Part shown: piece by piece, positions 36,300 to 47,263 of the stretch
Layout: every line of letters begins with the position of its first letter
How positions within the stretch are numbered: position 1 is the stretch's first letter
DNA from: Panorpa germanica
Lineage: Eukaryota; Arthropoda; Insecta; Mecoptera; Panorpidae
Reading direction: 5' to 3'
Length of the DNA: 64,000 nt
NCBI GenBank assembly: GCA_963678705.1
Contig: OY783212.1
Span: 10,540,001-10,604,000, forward strand
Translations under genes and position numbers: made by a program
The notes under the pieces: model-generated
Told to the model about the DNA's origin: nothing
The model's database searches: none
The model's input: the letters and a program-made list of their open reading frames with translations, nothing else

Positions 36300-36421
36300 T
36301 ATTGTAATAGGTATCAAAATATCACTACTTTGTAACTAGTAACGCCATCTGTAATCTGTTGTGTAAAAACTTTTTCTTATGTCAAATATAGTCTGTTGCG
36401 AACTGCTAACGTGTCTTTATA
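36300..36421 (+). repeat. Copia 5' LTR (122 bp)
   Basis: Starts TATTGTAATAGG and ends CTTTATA. If the AAATC duplication is taken at face value the tips are TAT...ATA rather than the usual TG...CA. Confidence 0.85.
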
Positions 36422-36504
36422 GGTTATGGGCAAATTTACCGGTTTATCAGTTTTTTTATAGTATAAAATAGATAAATTGTTACGTTTTTTTTTTTCGCGG
36501 AAAC

Positions 36505-39500
36505 ATGACTACGAACTATATTGCGAGTGTGCCAAAGCTAAAAGGCAGAGAGAATTACGATGAGTGGTGTTTCGCGGCCGAAAACTTGTTGGTACTAGAA
36601 GGGATGGAAAAGTACATCAAACCTAGTGCAGACTTCGAAGTTAAGCCAGTGGACGACTCCAAAACGAAGGCAAAGCTAATTTTGACCATCGATCCAGCAT
36701 TGTACGTGCATATAAGGAATACCAGGAGCTCGGCAGAATTATGGACAAAATTGAAAGCCATGTTCGATGACTCCGGTTTCTCAAGAAAAATAACCTTACT
36801 TCGACATTTGATTTCGATAAGACTTGAAAACTGTGATTCGATGACTACCTATGTCACACAAATGATCGAAACGGCTCAAAAGTTAAATGGCACTGGATTT
36901 ACAATAACAGATGAATGGGTCGGATCATTATTATTAGCAGGTTTGACTGATCGCTATTCTCCAATGATAATGGCAATAGAACATTCTGGCATTTCGATAA
37001 GTGCGGATACTATAAAGTCGAAGTTACTCGACATGGAAGTAACCAGTGATTTTGAAGGTGCAGCTGGCGGTACGGCGGCATTTGCAGCGAGAAATAAATA
37101 TAATTCTGGCAGCAGCGGTAAACCAAAGAAATATGGCGGCAACCCAATGTCGAACAAAAAGACCGCGGCAGATACATCAGCAAAAACAATCACTTGTTTC
37201 AAATGTAAAGAGGATGGACATTATCGAAATCAGTGCCCAATGTTGAAGAAAAACACAAATAAATGCGTGTTTAACGTTGTTTTCCTAAACGGAAAGTATA
37301 ACAAAAACGAATGGTACGTTGACTCCGGCGCAAGTGCACACATAACAGCAAATAAAGATTGGGTAAAGAACATGAACACAACCCCATGTATACCAGAAAT
37401 TGTTGTAGCAAATGAATCAAAAGTGCCAGTTGTTTGTTCCGGAGAAGTTGACATTATTTCTGAACTTGGATGCAATATAACAGTGAAAGATGTGTTGTGT
37501 GTGCCTAGCCTGACAACCAACCTATTGTCGGTTAGTGAGCTCATTCAGAATGGCAATCATGTGATATTTACAAAGAAAAACTGTTATATTAGAGACAAGA
37601 ACAATGTTTTGGTGGCGACAGCTGATTTATCTGATGGTATTTATAAGTTGAGATTACAATCACAAAGTTGTATGTTGGCTACTACAGCTAGTGCAAAGTT
37701 ATGGCACAGAAGACTGGCACATATAAACAGCCAAGACATGCACAGAATGAGAAATGGTATTGTTGATGGTTTGTCTTATGATAACTCACTTGACATAACC
37801 AAATCACAATGTACTACTTGTTGTGAGGGAAAACAAATGAGATTACCATTTTCTCATGTGGGTGAGCGGAGTACAGAAACTTTACACAGAATCCACACAG
37901 ATATTTGCGGCCCAATGGAAACAAGTTCTTTGAGTGGTGCTCGCTATTTCCTGTTATTTGTTGATGATTATAGTCGCATGACTTTTATTTATTTTCTGAA
38001 GCAAAAGAATGAAGCTTTGAACAGATTTAAAGAGTTCAAATCATTGGTTGAGAATCAACAGAGTAAGAAAATAAAGGTGATCAGGTCAGACAATGGACTA
38101 GAATTTTGTAACAAGGAATTTGAAGGCTATTTGAAGCAAGCTGGAATTATACACCAGAAAACAAATTGTTATACACCTGAGCAAAATGGACTTTGTGAAA
38201 GGAGTAATCGTACAGTTGTTGAGAAAGCCAAATGTTTACTATATGATGCAAATTTAGATAAGAAATTTTGGGCGGAAGCAGCCAATACTGCTGTGTACTT
38301 GAAAAATAGATCGATTGCATCAGGATTGGATAAAACACCTTATGAGTTATGGTATGGATCAAAACCAGACTTAAGTCACCTACGTTTGTTTGGAAGCAAA
38401 ATTATGGTGCATGTACCCAAACAGAAACGTTTGAAATGGGACAAGAAAGCTACACAACATATTCTAGTTGGATATGGTGATGGTGTTAAAGGTTATCGTG
38501 TGTACAATCCTTCTAAGAACACTGTAATGATCAGTAGAGATATAATAGTGATGGAAGATGTAACACCTATCAAGGAAGTCAGTGAAGAGTCAGCTATTTG
38601 GATATCCAATGAAGAAAATCCTACCGACAATTTAGTGGAGGAAAGTAAAGATAAAGTGGGGGAGAGCAGAGATTCAGTGGGGGATCTGTCTAATAATGTT
38701 TCAGAAACAGATTTTTTAGATTGCTCTTCAGGTTCCTCATTACATACTGATGACAATGAAACACTGACTGAAATAAACACTGAAGATGTTCCAGAACAAG
38801 CAGTATCAATACCTGAGCAAGTGCCAGATGTGCCAAGTAAGCGTCAGAGAAAGAAGCCTGAGCGCTATGGTATTAGCAACATATGTGTTTCCAGTACTGT
38901 TCCAGCATCGGAGGAGATTGTATTCTCAGAGGCTCTTGAAGGGCCTGACCGGGAGCAGTGGAAGCAGGCAATGGCTGATGAATTACAGTCATTTGAGGAC
39001 AGTGATGCGTGGCAGCTTGTGGACCATCCAGGTGATGTGACAATAGTGAAGTGTAGGTGGGTGCTAAATAAAAAGTATGATTTTGAAAACAATGTAAGGT
39101 ATAGGGCTCGATTAGTGGCAAAAGGTTTCTCGCAGAAACCAGGTGTTGATTATACAGATACTTTTTCACCGGTAGTGCGGCATTCTACTCTAAGATTGTT
39201 GTTTGCACTTAGTGTTCAAATGAAAATGAGTATAACACATCTAGATGTAACCACTGCTTTCCTTAATGGTTTTTTGAAAGAAAATATTTATATGTCATTA
39301 CCTGAAGGTTTTGTAAACAAAAGTGGGGGAAAGGTCTTAAAATTAAATAAAGCCATTTATGGGCTAAAACAGTCTTCCCTGGCATGGTATGAAAGAGTTA
39401 AAGAAGTTTTGAGTAGATTAGATTTCAAAAATAGTCAATATGAACCATGTTTGTTTACAAAAATAACTGGTAAAATTAAAGTGATAGTGGCCCTGTATGT

Positions 39501-40443
39501 GGATGATTTTTTGATTTTTTCAAACAATGATTTTGAAACAAATAAATTAAAAAGTGTATTAGGTTCAGAATTTAAGTTAAAAGACTTGGGACCTGTAAGA
39601 CAATATTTAGGCATGAGAATAAATTTAGATAAAAATAAAAATGTTATTACTGTAGATCAACAACAATATATTGAACAGTTAGTTTCTAAATTTCAAATGT
39701 CTGATTGTAAGACACAAAGTACTCCGATTGAGCCTAAATTGAATTTAGATAAGTCATCTGATAAATGTTTACCTGATGTTCCTTATCAAAAACTTATTGG
39801 AAGTCTGATGTATCTGGCAGTATTAACAAGACCAGATATTGCTTACTGTGTTAGCTATCTCAGTCAATTTAATAGTTGTTATAGTCACATACATTGGAAT
39901 TATTGTAAACGTGTATTAAGATATTTACTGCATACTAAAAGTTATTGTTTAAAATATACCAATAATAACAATAGTAATTTACAAGGTTTTGTAGACAGTG
40001 ATTGGGCAAGTGATGCTCTAGATAGAAAATCCTATACTGGATTTTGCTTTATGTTGTCAGGGTCTGCCATTTCCTGGCAAAGTAGGAAGCAGAAAACGGT
40101 TTCATTATCCAGTACTGAGGCGGAATACACTGCTCTTTCTGAAGCTTCAAGAGAAGCTATTTATCTAAGAAATTTAATGCATGAAATTACTGATGTATTT
40201 AATGTAATTGATTTGTATTGTGATAACCAAAGTGCATTGAAGTTAGCTTCGAGTAGTCAGAGTCATAATAGATCCAAGCATATAGATGTGCGTTGTCATT
40301 TTATTAGAGATGTTGTAAAGAACAACTTTGTAAAAGTTAAGTACATTCCTACTGAAGAAATGCCTGCAGATATTTTAACAAAAGGTCTTTGTCATCTGAA
40401 ACATTATAAGTTTATGAATTTACTTGGCATTGTTTCTGTGTAA
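36505..40443 (+). CDS. Copia gag-pol polyprotein (1312 residues)
   Basis: Single frame typical of Copia, where Gag, protease, integrase, reverse transcriptase and RNase H are made as one polyprotein. In order: Gag (UBN2-like) about 1-200; CCHC knuckle CFKCKEDGHYRNQC about 231-244; aspartic protease DSGASAHIT about 272-280; integrase zinc-binding region near 410-450; integrase core with HTDICGPM (~464), RSDNGLEF (~527) and ERSNRTVVEKA (~565); a Ser/Glu-rich linker; reverse transcriptase with YVDDFLIF (~998); RNase H with FVDSDWASD (~1162), STEAEYTAL (~1204) and DNQSALKLA (~1240). Integrase precedes RT, the Copia order. The length matches the family. The ATG follows a T-rich leader about 85 nt after the LTR. 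Copia is known to make extra Gag by splicing; no site was searched for here. Confidence 0.95.
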   Translation: MTTNYIASVPKLKGRENYDEWCFAAENLLVLEGMEKYIKPSADFEVKPVDDSKTKAKLILTIDPALYVHIRNTRSSAELWTKLKAMFDDSGFSRKITLLRHLISIRLENCDSMTTYVTQMIETAQKLNGTGFTITDEWVGSLLLAGLTDRYSPMIMAIEHSGISISADTIKSKLLDMEVTSDFEGAAGGTAAFAARNKYNSGSSGKPKKYGGNPMSNKKTAADTSAKTITCFKCKEDGHYRNQCPMLKKNTNKCVFNVVFLNGKYNKNEWYVDSGASAHITANKDWVKNMNTTPCIPEIVVANESKVPVVCSGEVDIISELGCNITVKDVLCVPSLTTNLLSVSELIQNGNHVIFTKKNCYIRDKNNVLVATADLSDGIYKLRLQSQSCMLATTASAKLWHRRLAHINSQDMHRMRNGIVDGLSYDNSLDITKSQCTTCCEGKQMRLPFSHVGERSTETLHRIHTDICGPMETSSLSGARYFLLFVDDYSRMTFIYFLKQKNEALNRFKEFKSLVENQQSKKIKVIRSDNGLEFCNKEFEGYLKQAGIIHQKTNCYTPEQNGLCERSNRTVVEKAKCLLYDANLDKKFWAEAANTAVYLKNRSIASGLDKTPYELWYGSKPDLSHLRLFGSKIMVHVPKQKRLKWDKKATQHILVGYGDGVKGYRVYNPSKNTVMISRDIIVMEDVTPIKEVSEESAIWISNEENPTDNLVEESKDKVGESRDSVGDLSNNVSETDFLDCSSGSSLHTDDNETLTEINTEDVPEQAVSIPEQVPDVPSKRQRKKPERYGISNICVSSTVPASEEIVFSEALEGPDREQWKQAMADELQSFEDSDAWQLVDHPGDVTIVKCRWVLNKKYDFENNVRYRARLVAKGFSQKPGVDYTDTFSPVVRHSTLRLLFALSVQMKMSITHLDVTTAFLNGFLKENIYMSLPEGFVNKSGGKVLKLNKAIYGLKQSSLAWYERVKEVLSRLDFKNSQYEPCLFTKITGKIKVIVALYVDDFLIFSNNDFETNKLKSVLGSEFKLKDLGPVRQYLGMRINLDKNKNVITVDQQQYIEQLVSKFQMSDCKTQSTPIEPKLNLDKSSDKCLPDVPYQKLIGSLMYLAVLTRPDIAYCVSYLSQFNSCYSHIHWNYCKRVLRYLLHTKSYCLKYTNNNNSNLQGFVDSDWASDALDRKSYTGFCFMLSGSAISWQSRKQKTVSLSSTEAEYTALSEASREAIYLRNLMHEITDVFNVIDLYCDNQSALKLASSSQSHNRSKHIDVRCHFIRDVVKNNFVKVKYIPTEEMPADILTKGLCHLKHYKFMNLLGIVSV

Positions 40444-40477
40444 TCATGTGTACTTAGATTATTCTGATAAGTGGGGG

Positions 40478-40599
40478 TATTGTAATAGGTATCAAAATAT
40501 CACTACTTTGTAACTAGTAACGCCATCTGTAATCTGTTGTGTAAAAACTTTTTCTTATGTCAAATATAGTCTGTTGCGAACTGCTAACGTGTCTTTATA
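40478..40599 (+). repeat. Copia 3' LTR (122 bp)
   Basis: Same sequence as 36300-36421, directly after GTGGGGG. Confidence 0.9.
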
Positions 40600-42080
40600 A
40601 AATCATTACTTTAGTAAGAAATATGAAAACGTTAAAGGAAATAATTCAAAATAAAATGAAATAAAAAAGCCAAAATAAGATTTAATTTATTTAAAATTGT
40701 AAAGAAACGAAATGTTAAATTCTTTAAAAAAATAATTTCGTGTTCATTTCCGGTTTTGGATCTTACAAATTTATAATGAAACATAAATGAATATTCAATA
40801 TGAAATACTACAAAACACATGTAGCCATATACGCGGTATGGCGTGAGATAATGAATATGACGATATTGAATACTAGTAGTCTAGACTGTGAACTGTTACA
40901 TCGTATGACCAAGTAATAGTTAAGATCAGAATATACGGTGATGTCAGAAAAATGGAATACAAAATGTCAGCCTAGCTCTGTCACATACGCAGCGACACAT
41001 ACACACATCCACACAAATACTCCTGAACGAAATATATATGTATTCAACAAGGAAAAAATTATCAGAAATATTAAAATATGAGGTGTTATTATGTCACGAT
41101 AAATTTTCCACAATAAACTTACTCTATCCTAAAAAAATTTACGTTTAATCCCATTTCGGATTGAATTGGATTTTTCTATTTCAATTTACAGCAGATAAGA
41201 TTAAAAAGAAGTAAACATGTCAAAACTAATTAACATAGACGCCGGGTTTCGTTCCCAGGCCAATATATATATTACATTTTCTGGGTAAAGGTAAGAGCAG
41301 GATTAATTAGTTAGCCCAACTAAGATGAATGACTTTGAAAAGGCAACTGTTTAGAAAAATTGCGATTTATCATAACGAGTAGGAATAAAGATTAGACTGC
41401 AAATAAATGATTTAGATTAAAAACAAATATTTTTCAGTTTTTCAAAAACTCGCTTGTCTCAATCGTCCATTCCAGGTATTCGACTCTGCTTTAAGGTTAA
41501 AGTAGTTTGCATGCAATGATTAAAATAAATTATTAATTGATAGCAAAGTAAAAAAAGTATAAAAATATGTTTATTATATTGTTTAGGGACTTGCATGTAT
41601 GTACACAACATTTTGTTAGATGTATATTTAAAACTGTAGTAAATAACTTATTACATTTTTAATTGTTTTAGAATACAGATCTAAACTTTATTTTATTATC
41701 AATTAACAACAAAAAATAATTTATTTTGTACAATTAACAAATGTAAAATTAGATGAAACGCGCCATCTAAGAACTAATAGACAGAAACTGTATAGTGAAG
41801 TGTTAGTATAGCAGATGGCGCTCCAGCTATAGTAAAACTTCAAACCATTATATACATAAGTGTGAAAGTGAAATGTTTAAGGACGACTTGAAGTGAATCA
41901 GTAATTGTTTCATATACCTGAAAATGTTTTAAAAAATCTACCCAAATCCACGTTTTATGACGAACATGTTATTTGCATGAGAATAATCTATGTTTACCAA
42001 TAAAACAAAAAGGATTGAAAGTTTGCTAAGTTCCCACCACTGTTTAATTTTTATTCAATGATATTTTGATATTTTCTTCT
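40600..42080 (+). repeat. Flank of repeat A, first tandem copy
   Basis: Nearly identical to 43672-45150. Begins with the end of repeat A and shares 40840-40945 with 1380-1470. It contains repeat D (41116-41349) and a 60 bp interval bracketed by GCGCCATCT and AGATGGCGC (41761-41822; also 44832-44892). No coding content. Confidence 0.85.
41116..41349 (+). repeat. Dispersed repeat D, copy 2
   Basis: Matches 30790-31024 almost base for base. Confidence 0.85.
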
Positions 42081-42659
42081 GTTTTGAATTTAAATTATTG
42101 TTATGTATAGTGTATACTATACACACGTTTAATTTTATTAAAAAATAAAGATGTATAATTCCTTTTTTTTCAGTTTTTATATCAGCATATTTACCTGAGT
42201 GTATGAAATACAACACTATTCAAATACCTGTGATTCCGAATTTATTATATTGTTTTGAATTTAAAATATAGTTATTTAATGTAAACACTCTTAACGTTTT
42301 AAGTATTTTATAAAAATAAAGATGAGAAGTTACTTATTCTAATGTTTGCATATTCGTTAAAATAATTCTATTTTTGTATAGACGTTTATTATTCCTTAGT
42401 GCTAATATATGATTGCAAATGTTTATTTTCTATTATTACATTTTGTATTTATGTCAATAGTAACAATAATGACGGTTAAGTTTGCATTTGAACTGTATAA
42501 TAGCAATTTCGAATATTCTCTATGAGACTGTAGACAGCTATGTTATTAACACCACTAGTTTCCATCGCGCTGCTAGACGGCGCTGCGAACTTCACCGACG
42601 TAATGGGTGGCAAGTAGGGCAGCCGCCCGGGGACTCGCTCTTGTAGGGGCATCGCTCCC

Positions 42660-43920
42660 TCGCGAAAGCTATTTATCCGGACCACTGTCTGGCCAGTTTC
42701 GTAGTATAAGCATGACTTGCATGAAATAAACGACTTGTTGCTACGTCATCTTTCAAATGTCTCTTGCTCGTACATTAAATATGTATCCATTAAATATAAT
42801 GCTCTCAGGCAGCGTAGGTTCAATATAACACTACCCCAAATATTATATAAACAAAAACAAGGGCATCGGTTATAACACATTCCAGGAAATTCAGTACTTT
42901 AAATGACAAAACTAAAAACTATTTAAAACACTCATAACAGTGTTAGTTAGTTTAAAGAGAAAAATATTTAAATTTAAAAGTATATAAAAACGCGTAACAC
43001 ATGTTAGCTTGGACCTAAGCAATGCAGAATATAATAACTACATTTAAAACTATATAAAAATGCGTCACACATGTTGGCTTCGAGACCTAAGCAATACTAA
43101 ACACATTCTTTATTTGTGATTTCTGAGAAAATACACAACTCTTAGAGAGTTGGACCACGCCGTGGCTAGAAAATTTTCTTGAAACAATTATTTTTAAATT
43201 ATTCTCTTTCAATTTATTTAACGTCGGCCTATTTCGGCGATACTAAGTCCTATCTCTAACGACCTCTTACTAATCCGCTGCCTAATAAATTTATGATTAT
43301 GTTAGCACATATAGCACCGGTCTTGGGATCGAATCTGAAGACAAAGTAGTCCGTGGTCAAGCATTAATGCTATTACCCACTGTGACCGTCTCGGTTTCTT
43401 TTGAAAATGTGATTTTGTAAAAGTATACTTAAAATTTCATGACAGGGTGAATAGATAGGACAACAGGAATCACGAGTTTAATTAATTTATTTTCTAAAAA
43501 AGGGGCACAGTATTCGGATGACCTTGTGAGATGTACAATATGCACGCAGGCTCGACTCGGTTTTGCATAGTGGCCTAATGGAATTTATGACAAATTTACA
43601 AACGCTATAATAAATAAATCAATGACATTTGGTTTTCCCCAAACTACATACATGTTTAGCATTGTAAATAAAAATCATTACTTTAGTAAGAAATATGAAA
43701 ACGTTAAAAAAAATAATTCAAAATAAAATGAAATAAAAAAGCCAAAATAAGATTTAATTTATTTAAAATTGTAAAGAAACGAAATGTTAAATTCTTTAAA
43801 AAAATAATTTCGTGTTCATTTCCGGTTTTGGATCTTACAAATTTATAATGAAACATAAATGAATATTCAATATGAAATACTACAAAACACATGTAGCCGT
43901 ATACGCGGTATGGCGTGAGA
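42660..43920 (+). repeat. Repeat A, uninterrupted copy
   Basis: Contains the empty sites for both MITE 2 (43136-43153) and Copia (about 43672), making it the best single reference copy of the family. Confidence 0.85.
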
Positions 43921-44186
43921 TAATGAATATGACGATATTGAATACTAGTAGTCTAGACTGTGAACTGTTACATCGTATGACCAAGTAATAGTTAAGATCA
44001 GAATATACGGTGATGTCAGAAAAATGGAATACAAAATGTCAGCCTAGCTCTGTCACATACGCAGCGACACATACACACATCCACACAAATACTCCTGAAC
44101 GAAATATATATGTATTCAACAAGGAAAAAATTATCAGAAATATTAAAATATGAGGTGTTATTATGTCACGATAAATTTTCCACAAT

Positions 44187-44421
44187 AAACTTACTCTATC
44201 CTAAAAAAATTTACGTTTAATCCCATTTCGGATTGAATTGGATTTTTCTATTTCAATTTACAGCAGATAAGATTAAAAAGAAGTAAACATGTCAAAACTA
44301 ATTAACATAGACGCCGGGTTTCGTTCCCAGGCCAATATATATATTACATTTTCTGGGTAAAGGTAAGAGCAGGATTAATTAGTTAGCCCAACTAAGATGA
44401 ATGACTTTGAAATGGCAACTG
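44187..44421 (+). repeat. Dispersed repeat D, copy 3
   Basis: Same as 41116-41349, a by-product of the tandem duplication. Confidence 0.85.
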
Positions 44422-45153
44422 TTTAGAAAAATTGCGATTTATCATAACGAGTAGGAATAAAGATTAGACTGCAAATAAATGATTTAGATTAAAAACAAAT
44501 ATTTTTCAGTTTTTCAAAAACTCGCTTGTCTCAATCGTCCATTCCAGGTATTCGACTCTGCTTTAAGGTTAAAGTAGTTTGCATGCAATGATTAAAATAA
44601 ATTATTAATTGATAGCAAATTAAAAAAAGTATAAAAATATGTTTATTATATTGTTTAGGGACTTGCATGTATGTACACAACATTTTGTTAGATGTATATT
44701 TAAAACTGTAGTAAATAACTTATTACATTTTTAATTGTTTTAGAATACAGATCTAAACTTTATTTTATTATCAATTAACAACAAAAAATAATTTATTTTG
44801 TACAATTAACAAATGTAAAATTAGATGAAACGCGCCATCTAAGAACTAATAGACAGAAACTGTATAGTGAAGTGTTAGTATAGCAGATGGCGCTCCAGCT
44901 ATAGTAAAACTTCAAACCATTATATACATAAGTGTGAAAGTGAAATGTTTAAGGACGACTTGAAGTGAATCAGTAATTGTTTCATATACCTGAAAATGTT
45001 TTAAAAAATCTACCCAAATCCACGTTTTATGACGAACATGTTATTTGCATGAGAATAATCTATGTTTACCAATAAAACAAAAAGGATTGAAAGTTTGCTA
45101 AGTTCCCACCACTGTTTAATTTTTATTCAATGATATTTTGATATTTTCTTCTG

Positions 45154-46375
45154 TAAAATCAATTGTATTTCAAAACCAATATATTTTAAATAAATATTTT
45201 TCATAAAGAATTGATAATTTTTTTTTTAGTAGTTACTAGAATTGATAATTGTTATTGTTGTTGCATATACATTGGGATGAAACATTAAACGGCCGAGCGA
45301 TTAATATAGTGAAGCATTTCTTCAATAGATGGAGCCTCAAAATAAGTGGAAACTCAAACCATATTTAACTTTCAAGTAATAATTTATAATATAGCATACA
45401 GTTAACTTGTACAGACAATATACACATTTTGCGAAATTTTTAATGGCACCTTTAAAATTAGTAATCATAACTAAAATTTCCAGGCAACGGCTACCCTTTC
45501 TAACGAATGCAACTAATCTCACCCACAATCAGTTCAATAAATGCTTCTTCCCATTTAATGAACCTTCTGCTTTCAGAGAACTTAGCAGACGAATAATGAA
45601 TGGTGTAACATTTGTTCACTTCTGAAACCTGAGGTGTTAATTAAATCTGAAATGGACCATGCTTATATGTCAGAGTAATCGTTGCTCCAGTTGTAATCTG
45701 TCTTTTAAAGCTAAGTGTAATAGTTTTTCTTTTGTGGTATTTTAAACATTAAAATGTTAGAGAATGAAAAGTATACATAAACAAAAGACCAACTTTATAA
45801 AGAATTTTAAAAGTTAATTGTATTAATGGATAATTTGAATAAAGAAATACAAAGCAATTTATTATTTATTAAATTTTAATAACAAACATAAAACGTAAAT
45901 TGAAGTCAATATTACGGCAAAATAATGTAACTTAATTAAAAATTTGCTTTATTAAAAACAGTATATAAATAAGACGGAAAAGTTACATAAGAGTTTTACA
46001 TAAGACTTACATAAGATCCGTAACATTTTTTAAATGTTATATTATAGAATGTATAGTGGAGTAAGGCAGAGGCTTTTAATTGGGAATCGATCAATCTTAT
46101 TCCGAATACGATGGTTTTGTTTTTAAATATTGATAACCTAAATTATTAGAACCTTTATAAGTTAAAAAGTAACGCGCTAATCAGGAAATTCACAAAGATG
46201 AAAAAACTTAAAATAATATACCTGTTGTTCTTATAATAGGAATTTATAATAGGAAGGAATTCTCGCTTACTCACTTACTTTTGAAAAGAAATAATTTAGA
46301 GTTCACATTGCGCAGCAATGGAGATAAAAAATCTATTTTTTCATATAATTGAAATATTATGGCTCATCATTTTTG
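45154..46375. other. Intergenic AT-rich DNA
   Basis: No supported gene. Overlapping 63-72 codon frames on both strands near 45340-45620 show no recognisable domain. Confidence 0.55.
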
Positions 46376-46575
46376 TGTCAATGAGTAAGCGAGATGCACT
46401 TATGTCTGCGTAGTATTAGAACAAACGAGACAGGTACATATATAATTTTATTTATTCAAATTTTTACTAATTACTTGAATAGAGCGTCAATTTTTAACAT
46501 GTAAAGACGTTAATATGTAAAATTATCAATATTTAAGAAAAATCATCAAATTCGGCATAAGATTGACCGGTTTTT
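46376..46575 (+). repeat. Diverged copy of repeat B
   Basis: Resembles 34225-34400: an AATGAGTAAG-GAGA block, AGAACAAACGAGACAGG, then a T-rich stretch and AAAAATCATC. Confidence 0.6.
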
Positions 46576-46614
46576 AAATACCCCACGTGGTACCCCCTTA
46601 ATAAGAGTATGTAT

Positions 46615-47202
46615 CTAATGCCTACCTCTTTTAGGTAAAACATGAAAATTAACCTTAACACATAAATTTTGTCTTCCGTTAATAAAAGAACGAAAGATAA
46701 CTTCCCAAAACGAAGTCCCCATGGACGGCATGTACTCGATGAGTCCGTTGCTCACCGAGGAATTCACCACGTGGTATACCCCCGCGATAACAGGGCATTT
46801 CATGGGGGGTACAATAGCTGTGGTAAAAGTTGAATAAATTGCATTATCATCCAATAACATGGTGCACAAATCAAATTCATCTAAATTCGAGATAAACTTA
46901 TGACAGGAATCGTGGTTTACTGCGTCTTGACATCTGTAGATATCTACCTTAGCCTTCCAATCTTTGGTTATGTTTTCATGGAAATAAACAGGTCCGTTAA
47001 TGACGTAGTGTCCTCGAGTTGGTTGCGTGATGCTCAGATCGGGGATGTGGATTGTGTTGTTGTTAGGTCCACATGGTCCAATCCGTTTTACGAAGAGTGT
47101 TGGAGTCACTCCTTGCACTGAGTCCAACAAGATCCAATATGTCGACAGGCACAGCCACAGCCACGTTGCACTCAACACGAATTTCATCCGGCAAACTAAC
47201 AT
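46615..47202 (-). CDS. Secreted MD-2-related / DUF1091-like protein (195 residues)
   Basis: Single-exon frame. An N-terminal signal peptide (hydrophobic VLSATWLWLCLSTYWILL, ending near residue 31) predicts secretion. The rest has six cysteines (44, 91, 100, 113, 136, 181), enough for three disulfides, and N-glycosylation sequons at about 48, 77 and 147. The pattern ITKDWKAKVDIYRC, FDLCTML, VPPMKCPVIAGVYHV then FWEVIF and CVKVNFHV fits insect DUF1091/MD-2-like lipid-recognition proteins, whose members bind lipids or act in chemosensation and immunity; which applies here is unknown. Two starts are possible (residue 1 at 47202, or M6, MKFVL, at 47187); the second gives a more standard signal peptide. 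Length suits the family, and no disruption is visible. Confidence 0.6.
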   Translation of the reverse strand: MLVCRMKFVLSATWLWLCLSTYWILLDSVQGVTPTLFVKRIGPCGPNNNTIHIPDLSITQPTRGHYVINGPVYFHENITKDWKAKVDIYRCQDAVNHDSCHKFISNLDEFDLCTMLLDDNAIYSTFTTAIVPPMKCPVIAGVYHVVNSSVSNGLIEYMPSMGTSFWEVIFRSFINGRQNLCVKVNFHVLPKRGRH

Positions 47203-47227
47203 GACGACAGATTCGACTTCTATTTTC

Positions 47228-47263
47228 TGAATTGCATTTCATATTTCAGTTTAGGTATATATA
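47228..47263 (-). promoter_or_regulatory. TATA box and initiator of the MD-2-like gene
   Basis: TATATATA at 47263-47256 (minus strand), then a TTCAG initiator-like motif about 35 nt downstream (A at 47228) and the first ATG 26 nt after that. The spacing matches insect TATA/Inr core promoters and supports this as a transcribed gene with a short leader. Confidence 0.5.

Larger units (their letters stand above)
36300..40599 (+). mobile_element. Ty1/Copia LTR retrotransposon, looks whole
   Basis: 4.3 kb with two 122 bp LTRs that look identical by eye and a 5 bp target duplication AAATC (36295-36299 and 40600-40604). The paralogous empty site is at about 43672 (AAAATCATTAC). The LTR is followed immediately by GGTTATGGGC, the internal initiator-tRNA-Met primer site used by Drosophila copia; a GTGGGGG purine tract precedes the 3' LTR. 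One continuous gag-pol frame. Identical LTRs and an undisrupted frame indicate a very recent insertion. Confidence 0.93.
32645..42080 (+). repeat. Tandem segmental duplication, upstream copy
   Basis: From GTTTTGAATTTAAATTATTG at 32645 to ...GATATTTTCTTCT at 42080, directly followed by the second copy. Leaving out the Copia element and the MITE it is about 4.5 kb; the second copy is about 3.07 kb because it lacks the material corresponding to 33176-34612. Confidence 0.75.
42081..45153 (+). repeat. Tandem segmental duplication, downstream copy
   Basis: Begins inside the ACGTCGG element (GTTTTGAATTTAAATTATTG) and ends ...TTTTCTTCTG. It lacks both the MITE and the Copia element and lacks repeat B; at 42603-42604 the ACGTCGG end joins the hAT-like tip (GGGTGGCAAGTAGG) directly. 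Few differences from the upstream copy, so the duplication is recent. Confidence 0.8.
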
